From contig OV277864.1 of assembly GCA_922989275.2 (NCBI GenBank), forward strand, positions 49,537,550 through 49,601,549: a stretch of DNA of 64,000 nt, read 5' to 3'. Shown piece by piece: positions 50,308 through 62,007 of this stretch. The notes under the pieces were generated by a model. The model worked only from the letters and a program-made list of their open reading frames with translations. It was not told where the DNA came from and searched no databases. This stretch comes from Gari tellinella. Taxonomy: Eukaryota; Mollusca; Bivalvia; Cardiida; Psammobiidae. Made by a program: the position numbers and the translations under genes. Each line of letters begins with the position of its first letter. The first letter of the stretch is position 1.

Positions 50308-50390
50308 GAATTACCCAAAACTCCACAAACCCCGGAATTACCCAAAACCCCACAAACCCCGGAATTACCCAACACCCCACCAAAAATCTA
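50308..50390. repeat. GGAATTACCCAAAACCCCAC minisatellite
   Basis: About three direct units of 26-28 bp with the word AATTACCCAAAACYCCACAA. Confidence 0.75.
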
Positions 50391-50673
50391 CTGTGGGGGT
50401 ATTTTACTGCCACAAACTTTATAAGATCTATTAATTGCGTTATTATAAGGTGAAATAAGTTCAGATTATACAAAAAAAAAAATCTTTAAAACTGCAGTCG
50501 CGTCTCATTAACTGGAACTCTTTTAAATTTTTAAATCGAACTTACCATTATATCTACGGCTGGTATTCATTAATTCGATCTCGCGTGAGTCGGACATTAT
50601 TTCAAAATTGACGTGGCCAGACGGGTAAGGTTTGGTAAATATTTAGTAGGTTTGGACAAGTTAGAAATAACAC

Positions 50674-50905
50674 ATTCAACCCTAGCGACGAGTATACTCG
50701 TCATTTACAAACACCGTACCTTTGAGGGTTACACTTGTCCTATGCAAACAGTGTAAACTCTGATCAGAGGGCTCCTAAAGGAGCCCTCTGATCAGGGTCT
50801 ACACTGTTTGGCAAAATGAGTTAACTCATTCACCCCTGAAACTTTTAATGGATAATTCCAATTTCAAAATAAGTCTTGTCCATTTTTGACTATTTAGGGT
50901 CGCTT
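50674..50905 (+). mobile_element. Family B-related element
   Basis: CAACCCTAGCGACGAGTATA, core GCAAACAGTGTAAACTCTGA with tip GGGCTCCTAAAGGAGCCC, then GAGTTAACTCATTCACCCCT, which begins a second related element head-to-tail. Confidence 0.55.
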
Positions 50906-51216
50906 TTAACAATATACGCAGGGCTGCCATTTCTCCGGATTTTTCCTAAATATTCGGATTTTTTCCCCAGTACATGATAGCTGAAAGTAAAGCAGAATGC
51001 ATTTGAAACTTTCAGCATTGTAAAGATTAAAGCAAAAACCTTGTTGTGTCATCTGACGTAGTTCGTTGCCTAGGCTATAGGACGTTTCTGAGAAAAAGTA
51101 AACAAGTCTAGTTCAAATGTTTGTATCCGGAACAGTGCATCCGCATACCTTGACCTGTTTGTAGCCCAAAGATGTATCAGTTGGTGCGTGATACAGGTGT
51201 GTTAATTAGCCAGTGT

Positions 51217-51425
51217 CTAACCCTTTCATGATCAAATTATGCGGGAGATTTTTACATCTTCACCGCTTTATTGCCGTCTGCTTCAGTATTGTTGACTGCA
51301 ATCCTCGTTCAGAGTTAGATTTAAGGTTGTAAGACATACATGATATCGGTAAGAGTGTCAAACAGTTTGGGTCCTGATCAACCGTCTGCTTCAAAAGTAT
51401 TGTCTGCATTATCGTTTCAAAATTA
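51217..51425 (+). repeat. Family M-like fragment
   Basis: CTAACCCTTTCATGATC start, GTCAAACAGTTTGGGTCCTG at the core; right arm missing. Confidence 0.4.
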
Positions 51426-51428
51426 GCT

Positions 51429-51679
51429 TTAACCCTTTCCCCCATAGAAGCGACCTTTAGCGTATTTAATTTATTCCTCCGCTGAAGAAAATAGTTCCAG
51501 TTTATACCCTCATGAACAATTACCATTGCAAATATTTTATATAGCCTAGCAGATTTTAGCTTAAAGAAGGCTGAAAGTAAAGCAGAATGTGCCTTAAGGC
51601 ACATTCTGCTTTACTTTCAACCTGCTATAAGTGGTCACCTGAATTCAAAACTAAAACAGGCTATGATGTAAAGGTTTAA
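51429..51679 (-). mobile_element. Family A element
   Basis: TTAACCCTTTCCCCCATAG to ATGTAAAGGTTTAA; full hairpin GAATGTGCCTTAAGGCACATT. A short type 1 hairpin remnant follows at 51715-51775. Confidence 0.75.
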
Positions 51680-51893
51680 TGTGTATGACTGATGATTTTT
51701 CGAAACGAGTGTCAAACAGTTTGGAGCCTGATCAGACGCCGCGTTACATGGTGTCTGATCAGAATCCAAACACTAAAAATGCAAAAGTGCCTTGTGGCGT
51801 CATTGACAGTGAAAGGGTTACCAAAGCGCCTCAAGGCGACTCAAAATAAATAATGACTTGCTTGCAACCAAATAAAGGATTTTTACAAGTGTA

Positions 51894-52091
51894 TACAGTC
51901 TAACTTCCATATCTTGAACTCTCTAAATTCGAACTATCCGATTTGTCAACACATGATTTGCATTATTTCATGCTCGGGTAAGTTGGATATACCCTTATAT
52001 CAAAGTTAAAACGTGGCATCGCCACGTTTTAACTTTGAAATACGGGCATGTTCGACCTAACCGATTTCGCGATATCGAAGTTCAACTGTTA
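51894..52091. mobile_element. TA/CAGT element with GTTAAAACGTGGC hairpin
   Basis: TACAGTCTAACTTCCATATC and GATATCGAAGTTCAACTGTT are inverse ends. The centre is a near-perfect hairpin at 52000-52038. Pogo-like ends; only copy here. Confidence 0.6.
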
Positions 52092-52290
52092 TATAGTAGA
52101 AACGACGGTTATTTTTTTCGTTGAGAAGAAACGTAACGCCAACTCAATGCAATAAAGTGTAGAAAATGACATTAATTTAAATAGACTGTCTTATATGTGT
52201 CTGTTAATATAAGCCTTACTGTTGATGGTCTATAAACTGTTTCGCTTAGAATTAATTAATTTTTTATTATTTGGCACAATAATTATGATG

Positions 52291-52757
52291 CCTGAAATTT
52301 CCAGTCATTTCATGAAATGACTGAAAAACAAGTTCAGTCATTTCATGAAATTACTGATAACAACTTTAGCTTTATGTATTAAAATGATATGATGATATTA
52401 TCTTAACAATTACAAAATACACTATTGAAGTATTGGATAATGTATTACAAATCAAGTCTCGTAAATCATTAAAAATATGTGCAATATTTCTGAAATAATC
52501 GTTAGTTATTATTCAACAAAAATATGCACATATAATGATGTGAATGAACATGTGCTGTAGAATTGACTAAATAAAAGTAATTTCACACTTTGTCTGAATC
52601 CTGTAAAAGGTATCTAGTCAATATGAGTGAAAGTGGCCTGTCAATTTCAATCATTTCATGAAATGACTGAAAATTTCAGGCATTTTATGAAATGACTAAG
52701 TGAAACAGTCATTTCACGAAATGACTAAACTTTTCAGTCATTGCATGAATGACTGAT
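52291..52757. mobile_element. Foldback element with TTTCATGAAATGACTGAAA words
   Basis: Left end: two palindromic words AGTCATTTCATGAAATGACT. Right end (52640-52757): four diverged copies. AT-rich interior of about 270 bp, non-coding. Confidence 0.6.
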
Positions 52758-53129
52758 TACACAGATTGACTGTTACATATATGCATATAGTCTATGGATT
52801 GTTAATTAACAACACTGGTGATGTGAAGCGGTATATAAACTTTAATTACAATACAATAGTTCTTTGTAAATTATATTCAGAAATTTTGATAGTTTTACAC
52901 CTTGCATATTTCGTTTTGCATGCCCGTTGTTAAATTGAAGGTATGCACACGCTAGCCAAATTTCTTGCACATAAGCTCGACATCATTACTCATAGTATAA
53001 TAAAAATTATAATATTCATAGTAAGTATATAGGCCACTATATTAAATAAATAGCATTGGAGTACCAAGAAGTTTGGACCCCGTTAAATCGCTGAGTTACT
53101 CGGCGTCTCTTCTGGATCCAAACTGCTTG

Positions 53130-53380
53130 CAGAGAAGTCATTATTCCGTTTTCCCCATACAAACGCATACGGAACGCAAACGTAAATGCAATAAAATGTA
53201 GAAAATGAAAACTTGTTGAAAATTCTGACCATTTATTTTAAACTGAGTGGCAAACAGTTTGGAGCCTGATCAGACGCCGGGTTACCCGGCGTCTGATCAG
53301 GCTCCAAACTGTTTACACTGGAAACAAATGGTGTTAGCGCAAAGCGTTTATTGGGAAAGAATAACGTTTTCTTCACGGTA
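53130..53380 (+). mobile_element. Family D element
   Basis: Left end worn (GTCATTATTCCG), right end TTTTCTTCACGGTA; perfect core with GCCGGGTTACCCGGC tip. Confidence 0.75.
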
Positions 53381-54531
53381 CTTAAGGTCAAATATCATGT
53401 CAAGTTTGTTCATCAGGGTAGATGTATCTGTATCGGTATTCACAAATAATCATTTTGTTTACTAGATGTCATGTCTTCACCATCTTCACCAGGGTTGTAG
53501 TATTCTGTCGACATACATTCTGCAAGAAAATGTATAACTTATTTATTGACGACCAGTAGGGCGTTCAAGTACCGTACCAGCGAACAGTAACGTTAACCGA
53601 TGCAAACAACCCATATAGTACGACATCTAACGTTCACCGATACTCTTCAATAATAACTCATTGCGCCCCAAAGTTTATTAACTTTTCAAGGGTACGAACG
53701 ATTTATGTGCGAATCTTGATAACACAAGCAAAAGTGCACTTATCAACTGAAATGCATCAATTTTACTGCATATAAAAATAAGATTTAGCTGCTCAGATGT
53801 AAGCTGCTTTATTTGATACATTAAGTATCGGAAAATGTTTGTATAATTGATGAGAAACTAAGTCGGGACTGTTCGCCGGTTGTATTAAATTCATTTGGTA
53901 GCCATTTTGTTTTCCTTGTTGGGGATGGCGAACTACCTCTGAGGCCGTTCGTGTCGTTCGCAATCGGTAACACCCTAACGGTTGTTAAAGGTGAATTGTT
54001 ACCGTTTTCCGATGGAATCGATTGCATCGATACGGTACTTGAACGCGCTAGAGATGACAATCATGTTAACAGTGGAGACGGTATTCTTTTCCATTTATAC
54101 CCAAATGAAACGCACACGCATTGTACTATTTTTTATTTTTATAACATAACAGACGGCGTGAGCGTTGAATAACACCCGTTGTTTAAATGTCATATATAAC
54201 TAGTTATATAACTATGCAAATGAGGTACGACACGACGTCGCTTAACTTGTGACGTCATTAAAATGTGTTCTATGCGTTCAATTTCCAACGTCTTTATTCA
54301 TTCATGTAGATTCAATTTATAGCTTTTTGGTGTAATTAATCAATATTAGAACTACATTAAATGGTTTATTAATACACATAATACCATAAACATTCTGCTA
54401 GTGAACGGGGTTAATTTGGAACAATTTTTTTCCTGTATAGATTTACTCATATCGCGCTTAGCATTCACTTGACCTCAAAGGCTGCGATAAATAACATTTC
54501 TAGGTTATGTTATAAAAAGAATATAACATTC
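53381..54531. other. Unannotated stretch; CRE-like and octamer words
   Basis: Two opposed frames at 53821-54172 are unrecognised. TGACGTCA lies near 54251 and ATGCAAAT near 54215. No gene start is visible next to them. Confidence 0.35.
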
Positions 54532-54653
54532 GTGTTAATAATTTAATGGATTTATCAAACTCGTCGTTTTAGAAAACGATAAAAACTCGGCAAAGCCTCG
54601 TTTTTATCGTTTTCTAAAAGACTCGTTTAATAAATCCAATAAATTATTAACAC
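54532..54653. repeat. 122-bp hairpin
   Basis: GTGTTAATAATTTAATGGAT and its inverse, arms of about 54 bp with a few mismatches, inner arm TTTTAGAAAACGATAAAAAC, centre GGCAAAGCC. Confidence 0.75.
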
Positions 54654-54670
54654 TCAGTAGCGTCACCCAA

Positions 54671-55143
54671 ATGCTGATCACCCTTGAGTGGAACACCCTT
54701 GCCCATCGCAGAATTCTTACCTCTTTAATAATGCTTTACAAAATACAGCACCAGCTTGTCTATGTAGACCACAACCACCTCACACTTATCAGAAACCAGA
54801 ATTACCTAATCCCCCATTCCAGGACACAATATCACACGAATTCATTCTTCCCTCGTACTATAAGATACTGGAACAGCCTGCCAAGTCAACTGAAATCATG
54901 CCCCAGTCTGGATGCTTTCAAGAGTGGACTGGGAGCGGTCAACCTCTAGCCTACCCATGAATTGTTTTTATTTTTAACTTTGCACCTCTGTTCTTTTACT
55001 TGTCTAAATTATCTTTTATCTCATGCTTTTATTCTTTTATTTTGCACTTAACAGACTAATTCCGTCTATTTCCCTGACAGCGCCTTCCGATAATGATCTG
55101 AACTGATCGTCTGGAAGTAACGAATTGAAGTTGAAGTTGAAGT
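54671..55143 (+). mobile_element. 3' end of a non-LTR retrotransposon (LINE)
   Basis: The frame 54671-54949 codes LEWNTLAHRRILTSLIMLYK and then SFFPRTIRYWNSLPSQL, the C-terminal tail typical of CR1/L2-like reverse transcriptases. After the stop comes a 3' UTR of about 190 bp ending in three TTGAAG units (55126-55143), as at LINE 3' ends. The 5' part is missing, as in ordinary 5'-truncated insertions. Confidence 0.75.
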
Positions 55144-55446
55144 AATATCCTATATTTGTTTCAGATATAGATCTACTGAAACCAGATGGCAATTAATATT
55201 TTTTTCACATTTTAAAAAAAAATCTTGAAAAGGTCATCAAATTTTGATGCTTGACAATAAGCTTATCCAAAAGGTACAGCTCTTGGGTGCATTTAATGTA
55301 AAATTTAAGTCACATACTTGTATGTGTACAGCGTATTGTCGCGTCACAAAGAGCAAGTACATGCACGAGAAATAGGACAATTTGAAATAAACAGTTATTC
55401 AACATTTTCCCGGTCAACTCAATAGGCAGAACAGTAAGTTTGTTTA
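55144..55446. other. No recognisable feature
   Basis: AT-rich flank between the LINE tail and the next hairpin element. Confidence 0.4.
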
Positions 55447-55645
55447 TCCTTTCACCGCGAGAATCGCCTAAAGTCGAATTTGCAAACAGTACGCGGCGTC
55501 TGATCAGGATCAAAACTGTTTGACACCCGTTTCGATCACTTATGTCATATTTTACTCTCTGAATTCTAACTTTGAAATGATATTGCAGACACATTTACGG
55601 TGTAGGGGTAAAAAACTCAAAAATGATTTGGCGGTGAAAGGGTTA
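55447..55645 (+). repeat. Family M-like element, hairpin deleted
   Basis: CCTTTCACCGCGAGAATCGC to TTGGCGGTGAAAGGGTTAA; core arm GATCAAAACTGTTTGACAC. Confidence 0.55.
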
Positions 55646-55675
55646 ATTTGTTTTGCTTTCACCGCACAGGTCCTA

Positions 55676-55705
55676 CTGGCGGAGGGGCGGGGAGGGGGGG
55701 GGGGT
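55676..55705 (+). repeat. G-rich run
   Basis: GGCGGAGGGGCGGGGAGG followed by a run of G. It could form a quadruplex. Confidence 0.7.
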
Positions 55706-55801
55706 GCATTGAGGAAGCCCATATAACTAAGATCGAATTATATGTAGAATCTAATGAGTTAATATATATAATACGGTTTATTAGAAACCTGAGATTTTAG
55801 T

Positions 55802-55956
55802 ACCAGGCCCCAAGGTTATAAAGCTTTTGAATTGAGTCTGAAGTCGTTCTCAAGCATTTAATTGGTCAGATTTGAGCCTAGGCTCAAATATGACCAATCA
55901 AATGCTTGATAACAACCTCAGACTCATCTCAAATGTTTTATAACCTTGGACCCTGG
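55802..55956. mobile_element. Family N hairpin element, full copy
   Basis: GGCCCCAAGGTTATAAAGC to ATAACCTTGGACCCTGG inverse ends. Perfect centre GATTTGAGCCTAGGCTCAAA. Confidence 0.75.
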
Positions 55957-55989
55957 AGTACTGTCCTTCTATGTAGGTGTAAAACTTAC

Positions 55990-58900
55990 GTTCAGTGTCA
56001 GCTATGTCCTTGCACACGCCATCAACAAATGTCCTCAGATCACCTGGCGGTAGAATATCATCATGTTTCTCAAACAAAACGCAGCACTCCCCTTCCTTAC
56101 AGTGCCAGTTTTCAATACAATAGCCTTCCAACGCCCCATGGCCAGGAGCTGGTACTTCCTGAAACACAATTAGGCAGTACGACCCTAATTATAAAGGACC
56201 AATGTCGGTCAATATCGATACAATAGCCTTCCAACGCCCCATGGCCAGGAGCTAGGACACCCTGAAACACATTAACGTAGTACGACCCTAATTATGTTTG
56301 TCAATATCGATACAGTAGCCTTCCAACGCCCCATGGCTAGGGGCTGGTACATCCTGAAACACATTAAGGTAGTACGACCCTAATTATGTCGGTCAATAAC
56401 GATACAATAGCCTTCCAACGCCCCATGACCAGGAGCTGGTACATCCTGAAACACATTAAGGTAGTATGGCCCTATTAATGTCGGTCAATATCGATACAAT
56501 AGCCTTCCAACGCCCCATGACAAGGAGCTGGTACATCCTGAAACACATTAAGGTAGTACGTCCCTAATTATGTCGGTCAATATCGATAAAATAGCCTTCC
56601 AACGCCCCATGACAAGGAGCTGGTACATGTACACCCTGAAACACGTTAAGGTAGTACGACCATAACTATGTCAGTCAATATCGATACAGTAGCCTTCCAA
56701 CGCCCCATGACCAGGAGCTGGTACATCCTGAAACACATTAAGGTAGTACGTCACTAATTATGTCAGTCAATATCGATACAGTAGCCTTCCAACGCCCCAT
56801 GACAAGGAGCTGGTACATCCTGAAACACATTAAGGTAGTACGACTCTAATTATGTCGGTCAATATCGATAAAATAGCCTTCCAACGCCCCATGACAAGGA
56901 GCTGGTACATGTACACCCTGAAACACGTGAAGGTAGTACGACCCTAATTATAAAGGGCCAATATCGGTCAATAACGATACAACAGCCTTTTAACGCCCCG
57001 TGACCAGGAGCTTGTACACCCTGAAACACATTAAGGTAGTACAACCCTAATTATGTCAGTCAATAACGATGCAATAGCGTTCCAACGCTCCGTGACCAGG
57101 AGCTGGTACAGCCTGAAACACATTAAGGTAGCATAGCCCTAATTATGTCAGTCAATAACGATACAATAGACTTCCAACGCCCCATGACCAGGAGCTGGTA
57201 CATCCTGAAACACGTTAAGGTGGTACGATCCTAATTATGTCAGTCAATATCAATACAGTAGCCTTCCAACTCCCCATGACTAGGAGCTGGTACATCCTGA
57301 AACACGTTAATGTAGTACGATCCTAATTATGTCAGTCAATATCGATACAGTAGCCTTCCAAAACCCAATGACCAGGAGCTGGTACATCCTGAAACACATT
57401 AAGGTAGTACGATCCTTATAATTTCAGTCAATATCGATACAATAGCCTTCCAACGCCCCATGATCAAGAGCTCGTATACCCTGAAACACATTAAGGTAGT
57501 ATGTCCCTAATTATGTTAGTCAATACCGATACAGTAGCCTTCCAACGCCCCATGACCAAGAGCTGGTATACCCTGAAACTCATTAAGGTAGCATAGCCCT
57601 ATTTATGTCAGCCAATATCGATACAATAGCCTTTCAACGCCCCATGACTAGGAGCTTTTACACCCTGAAACACATTAAGGTAGTATGGCCCTAATAATGT
57701 CAGATAATATCGATACAACAGCCTTCCAAAGCCCCATGACCAGGAGCTGGTACACCCTGAAACACATTAAGGTAGTACGACCCTAATTATGTCAGTCAAT
57801 ATCGATACAATAGCTTTCAAACGCCCCATGACCAGGAGCTGGTACATCCTGAAACACATTAAGGTAATACGACCCCAATTATGTCGGTCAATTTCGATAC
57901 AATAGCCTTTCAACGCCCCATGACCAGGAGCTGGTACATCCTGAAACACATTAAGGTAATACGACCCCAATTATGTCGGTCAATATCGATACAATAGCCT
58001 TTCAACGCCCCATGACCAGGAGCTGGTACATCCTGAAACACGTTAAGGTAATATGGCCTTAATTATGTCGGTCAATATCGATACAGTAGCCTTCCAACGC
58101 CCCATGACCAGGAGCTTGTACACCCTGAAACACGTGAAGAAAGCACGACCCTAATTACAACGAGTCAATGTCGATAAAAAAGCATTCCAACCCTCCATGA
58201 CTAGGGGCTGATACACCCTGAAACACATTAAGGTGGTATGGTCCTAATTACGTAAGTCAATATCTATACAATAGCCTTCGAACGCCCCATGACCATGAGC
58301 TGGTACATCCTGAAACACATAAAGGTGTTATGGCCCTAATTATGTCGCTCAATATCTATACAATAGCCTTCCAACGCCCCATGACTAGGAGCTAGTACAT
58401 CCTGAAACACATTAAGGTAGTATGGCCCTAATTATGTCTGTCAATATCGATACAATAGCCTTCGAACGCTCCATGACCATGATCATGTACATTCTGAAAC
58501 ACATAAAGGTAGCACGACCCTGAGTATAACGAACAAATGTCGGTCAATATCGGATACAATAGCATTCTAGCGCACAACGACCAGGAGCTGATAATCTTTT
58601 AAACACCTTAAGATAGTACGACCCTAATTATTACGGTTCAATGTCGTCAATATCGATACAATAGCCTTCCAACGCCCCGTGCCTACGAACTGGTACACCC
58701 TGAAATACGTTAAGGTAGTACGACCCTAATGCGATTGTGTCAATGTCGATATGCTACGTACAGCGACCGGCCATTATGTCAACTGAGCTCGGTCGGGACA
58801 GGTAGAAGCTTTAAGCAAGGTGAAAGTGCCACAGAAACCTTCTTCAGGAGTTTCTGTTTACTTTCACTTTGCCTTAAAGGTACAATCCCGCCCAAATTGA

Positions 58901-60456
58901 TGTTTAAAGCGCGCAATTTCTTATATTTGTGCATTTTCTATGTATTAAATCTAAAGTGAAATCGGGTGTAAGAAGCCTGACATATGCACCCACTTCGTAA
59001 AGAATCCTACCTAAATGTGTCGAATTCTAATCGTGTTGGTTTACATTATAAGGGGGTTTGTTTACAAATAAGACTACGGACTGGTTCCATGAACTTTCGA
59101 ACGATTGCATAAAGGTCACGTGATTGATTCGGCCGCGACAATGTGTATACATTGCATCAGTTTGTGTAACATTTAGCGGCCAAACTTATAAGAGTTGTCT
59201 CTCTTTGATTGAAAAGCACTCGACTTGTATAAATTATGCAAATGAGCTTTACCGAGTATGTCCGTAAACTTTCGCCGCTATTCAAAAATAAACAAACTTG
59301 ATTACTTGTTTCCACAAATTTCACTGTTCGTTAGCAATATTGCTTCAAATATCACCACGTATTACTTCTTTTTATATGGAACGATTACGATAGTGACATA
59401 AATTTCACGTTAGAAAAATGTTCGATTCTGATTATGTGGGAGAAATATAGTGGCTTTAAGCAGCCAAATTACTTAAATATTATATAATGAACGCAACTTA
59501 ATGGTCGCAAAGGTGGCATTGTACATAAAATACCTTCCCAAATACCTCAAGTATACATTCCAACTATCTAATTAAATAAATAAAAAATGAATAATTGTTT
59601 GTTTTGGTGTACTTTTGCTCCATGGTTTTCTAAAAATTCTTCAACGTCTTTTGTTGAGTATATCTACTTTAATTATCTAACAGTATGAAAAGTCGAGACA
59701 ATACTCTTTAACGGAGTACAGGTCAAACGACGGGTAACCCGGCGTCTTAATATGCTCCAAACTGTTGCCACTCATATTAAAATGAATATTCAGAAATGCC
59801 AAAAAGTTGTCATTTTCTCCATTTGCTTGCGATGCATTTGTGTTTCGTTTGCGTTGAAACGGGAAATGAAAACATCTTCTTCACAGTAGAAATACACGAT
59901 TTTCTAAGTGAAATATTTCAGTAGCGTTCCTCAGACATAATTTTATGCCAAAAATCAAATTGTATTGACCTTTGCTAAAACATATAAAGATATTCGTTTA
60001 TCGTGATTTGTTTCGCCTAAAACGATCTATTTTCCATATGGTTTCGGTCGCTTTGAAGACTTGATACATTCGTAATGCTTGCATGTTGTAACGCCATGAA
60101 CTGAGGGTAAAAAAGGAATTTGAAATTTGATTTTTTTTAAATAATTACAGTAGAACCTCTCTATTACGACCACTAAATTGTGTCAAATAATAGTCGTTTA
60201 AGACAGGTGACTGCTTAAAGCAATGTGAAAGTGAAACAGAAAGCTCCTATAGGAGCTTTCTGTTTCATTTTCACATTGCTTTTAGCTGCCACCTGTCTTT
60301 TATAGAGGTAATTAATTAGCCTTCTTTTGAGTGGTCGTAATAGAGAGGTTCTACTGTATAAAAACAACTTCTACTACTAACATATATTGTACTTACAGCA
60401 ACTGCACCAAACAAAACCAGACACAAAATGGCCAAACGTTTCATGATCAGATCCAT
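55990..60456 (-). CDS. Small secreted cysteine-rich protein, paralogue 2
   Basis: Exon 1 (60456 to 60397) codes 20 residues, MDLIMKRLAILCLVLFGAVA, a signal peptide in phase 0 with a GTAAGT donor. Exon 2 (56158 to 55990) follows GTGTTTCAG in phase 0: EVPAPGHGALEGYCIENWHC, KEGECCVLFEKHDDILPPGD, LRTFVDGVCKDIADTE, then a GTAAGT donor in phase 1. A third exon should lie below 55984; I could not identify it. If the donor is unused the frame stops at 55898 inside a family N element. C-x5-C-x4-CC is the opening pattern of prokineticin/astakine-type cytokines and colipases, so a small secreted signalling or defence peptide is possible, but this is a guess from spacing only. Exon 1 is nearly identical in design to paralogue 1. 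Confidence 0.6.
56159..58740 (-). repeat. ~28-copy array of the exon 2 splice junction
   Basis: Direct repeat of about 92 bp inside the intron of paralogue 2. On the minus strand each unit reads intron (ACCTTAATGTGTTTCAG) then VPAPGHGALEGYC-coding bases, then runs straight back into intron sequence (ATCGATATTGACC) with a TAG soon after. Copies diverge by a few percent to tens of percent; most keep the acceptor AG and coding words. The outer copies near 58560-58720 are the most eroded. No donor is seen in the units. Confidence 0.85.
58790..58880 (+). repeat. Type 2-like hairpin remnant
   Basis: AGCTTTAAGCAAGGTGAAAG, ACCTTCTTCAGGAGTTTCTG, CTTTGCCTTAAAGG: core of family F without its ends. Confidence 0.5.
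58881..59679. other. No recognisable feature
   Basis: Intron sequence of paralogue 2, AT-rich, no repeat family seen. Confidence 0.4.
59680..59888 (-). repeat. Family D element, decayed
   Basis: ACGGGTAACCCGGCGTC, TGCTCCAAACTGTT and ATCTTCTTCACAGTA remain; the left end is lost. Confidence 0.5.
60146..60358 (+). mobile_element. Family F element, best copy
   Basis: TACAGTAGAACCTCTCTATT and AATAGAGAGGTTCTACTGTA are perfect inverse ends (TA target, pogo/Tigger-like). Core hairpin GCTTAAAGCAATGTGAAAGT, tip AAAGCTCCTATAGGAGCTTT. It lies 39 bp past the exon 1 donor of paralogue 2. Confidence 0.85.
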
Positions 60457-61078
60457 TTTCTTCGTCTTGATGCTTGATATCGTCAATTTACTTTCAGGAA
60501 CTGGCTCGTGGCATTGTGATTATAGTGGCTTTATACACACGTGACAATGAAGTTTGTTGCGTACAGCAAGGGCAGATCAAAATATTCAGGACATTGTGGT
60601 TGAGGGGGAAATCGTTAAATCGTGTTTCGTCTTTAAAAAAACCACAGTCAAGTCTCGTTAACATAAACTCAATTAAGGTTGTTCGCAGGTCTCATTTTTA
60701 ATAAACAGGAATATTTTCTTCATAAAATAATATAACTCAATAATTTCTATACGTTCAAGTAAACTGCACAGAGACTATAAGATATTGTCCAAACAAAAAT
60801 ATTTCATGAAATATTTTCTGGAAATATCAATCTTTTAAAAAAGGCAAATTCTGAAAAAGTCACTAAATTTCTAATTGCATTTTTTAGCTGTTTAACATAC
60901 ACTAATGTTTGCCTTATTGATATTATTTAATTCTACTAGTCGCAAAAAATTAATGAAACACTACAGCAGACTTTACTTTTTATACATGATTTCCAGAAAT
61001 TCAGACCTTATTTTAACACAAACCGAGTTACCTCCATTGAGTTCAACTTTAAAATGCCGTCAGCTCTAAATAATGCCA
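60457..61078. other. Upstream flank of paralogue 2
   Basis: Should contain the promoter of the minus-strand gene; no clear TATA box or known motif was picked out. The flank next to the start (TTCTTCGTCTTGATGCTTGA) resembles that of paralogue 1 at 49627-49650, so the duplication included it. Confidence 0.4.
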
Positions 61079-61245
61079 TAAGTCAAACCTCTAATAATGT
61101 ACCATTGAATACGGTAGCCTTTATATATTTAAAGACAGGTGACTGCTAAATGCATGACAAAAGTAATGCATAAATGCATAAAAGCTCCTTTAGGATCTAT
61201 TTTTGGCATTACTTTTTCATGTGTTAAGCTGCCATCTGTCGAATA
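61079..61245 (+). repeat. Family F-like element, decayed
   Basis: AAGTCAAACCTCTAATAATG, AAGACAGGTGACTGCTAAAT and TGTTAAGCTGCCATCTGTC are worn family F parts. Confidence 0.45.
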
Positions 61246-61384
61246 GGATATACATCATCACAATGTTTAGTTGTCACTTGACTATACTTGCATCTGATAT
61301 TGTTCACATAACCTGTCCTTTGATCACGGTGTTATGGGTTGACAAGTCAATAAAATCGGACAATTTATTTTTTACAAATTTTTG

Positions 61385-61456
61385 AATCGAATGGGACGCG
61401 AACCTATATGACCTTTGAATTGCTAGTCAATCACTCTACCGACTGAGCTATCAAGT
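61385..61456 (-). tRNA. tRNA-like sequence, possibly Ala(AGC), probably a pseudogene or SINE head
   Basis: On the minus strand TGATAGCTCAGTCGGTAGAG makes a good D arm and A box, CTAGCAA could be an anticodon loop with AGC, and GGTTCGCGTCC is a B box. The anticodon and T stems are weak and the acceptor ends do not pair well, so a working tRNA is unlikely. Confidence 0.35.
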
Positions 61457-61919
61457 GAGACAATGTGGCTTATCATTTTTTCATGTATTTTTTTCTATAA
61501 GTACGTGTCGAACAAGATCATGTGAAAGTCATCAGCATTTCCGGAACTCGAGATGCGAACTGCCCACTGTCGATCAACCTTGCCACTATTTCTACAGCGG
61601 ACATTGTTAACTTGTTCTTGTGTGATTCGAACATATTATGTTCAAACTGTATAGTTTTTGCAGAATTTCTGATTTTATTGGACCGAAAGTGTCATAAACT
61701 TATTCAAAACAGTAATTAAAGTCGCTATAATCAAAATTTGTTAGAAAATTACATTCCACAATATTAAAAAACAGTCAAGATTGTGACCTGGAGTAGGCTC
61801 GTTAAGGGTCATGTTGTGACAGATTGAGTAATGTTACCTTATCGTGCATTGCACCATCGTGTAGGCGCCGAATTGCCCTTTCGAATGATATTACACATGC
61901 ATGTTGCACTAATTAAATT

Positions 61920-61991
61920 TCCCTCCCTCCGAACAACGCATACAATATTGGTATCCCATTGGGTGTCGTTGTAGAGAGGGAAAGCTGTATA
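61920..61991 (+). repeat. Family E right-end fragment
   Basis: CCCTCCCTCCGAACAACGCA and GTTGTAGAGAGGGAAAGCTG. Confidence 0.55.
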
Positions 61992-62007
61992 CCGATAGCG
62001 ATCATGA

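Noticed and set aside
51260..51604. 114-codon minus-strand frame
   Set aside because: It crosses family M-like and family A repeats and is not conserved outside them.
53821..54172. Opposed 73- and 79-codon frames near CRE-like words
   Set aside because: No family resemblance, no splice context agreeing with the neighbouring secreted-protein genes, and not cysteine-rich as a third exon would need to be.
57767..57970. Frames reading NVFQDVPAPGHGALKGYC in the large array
   Set aside because: These read through intron, acceptor and exon start of array units; only the splice-bounded exon at 55990-56158 has the full cysteine domain.
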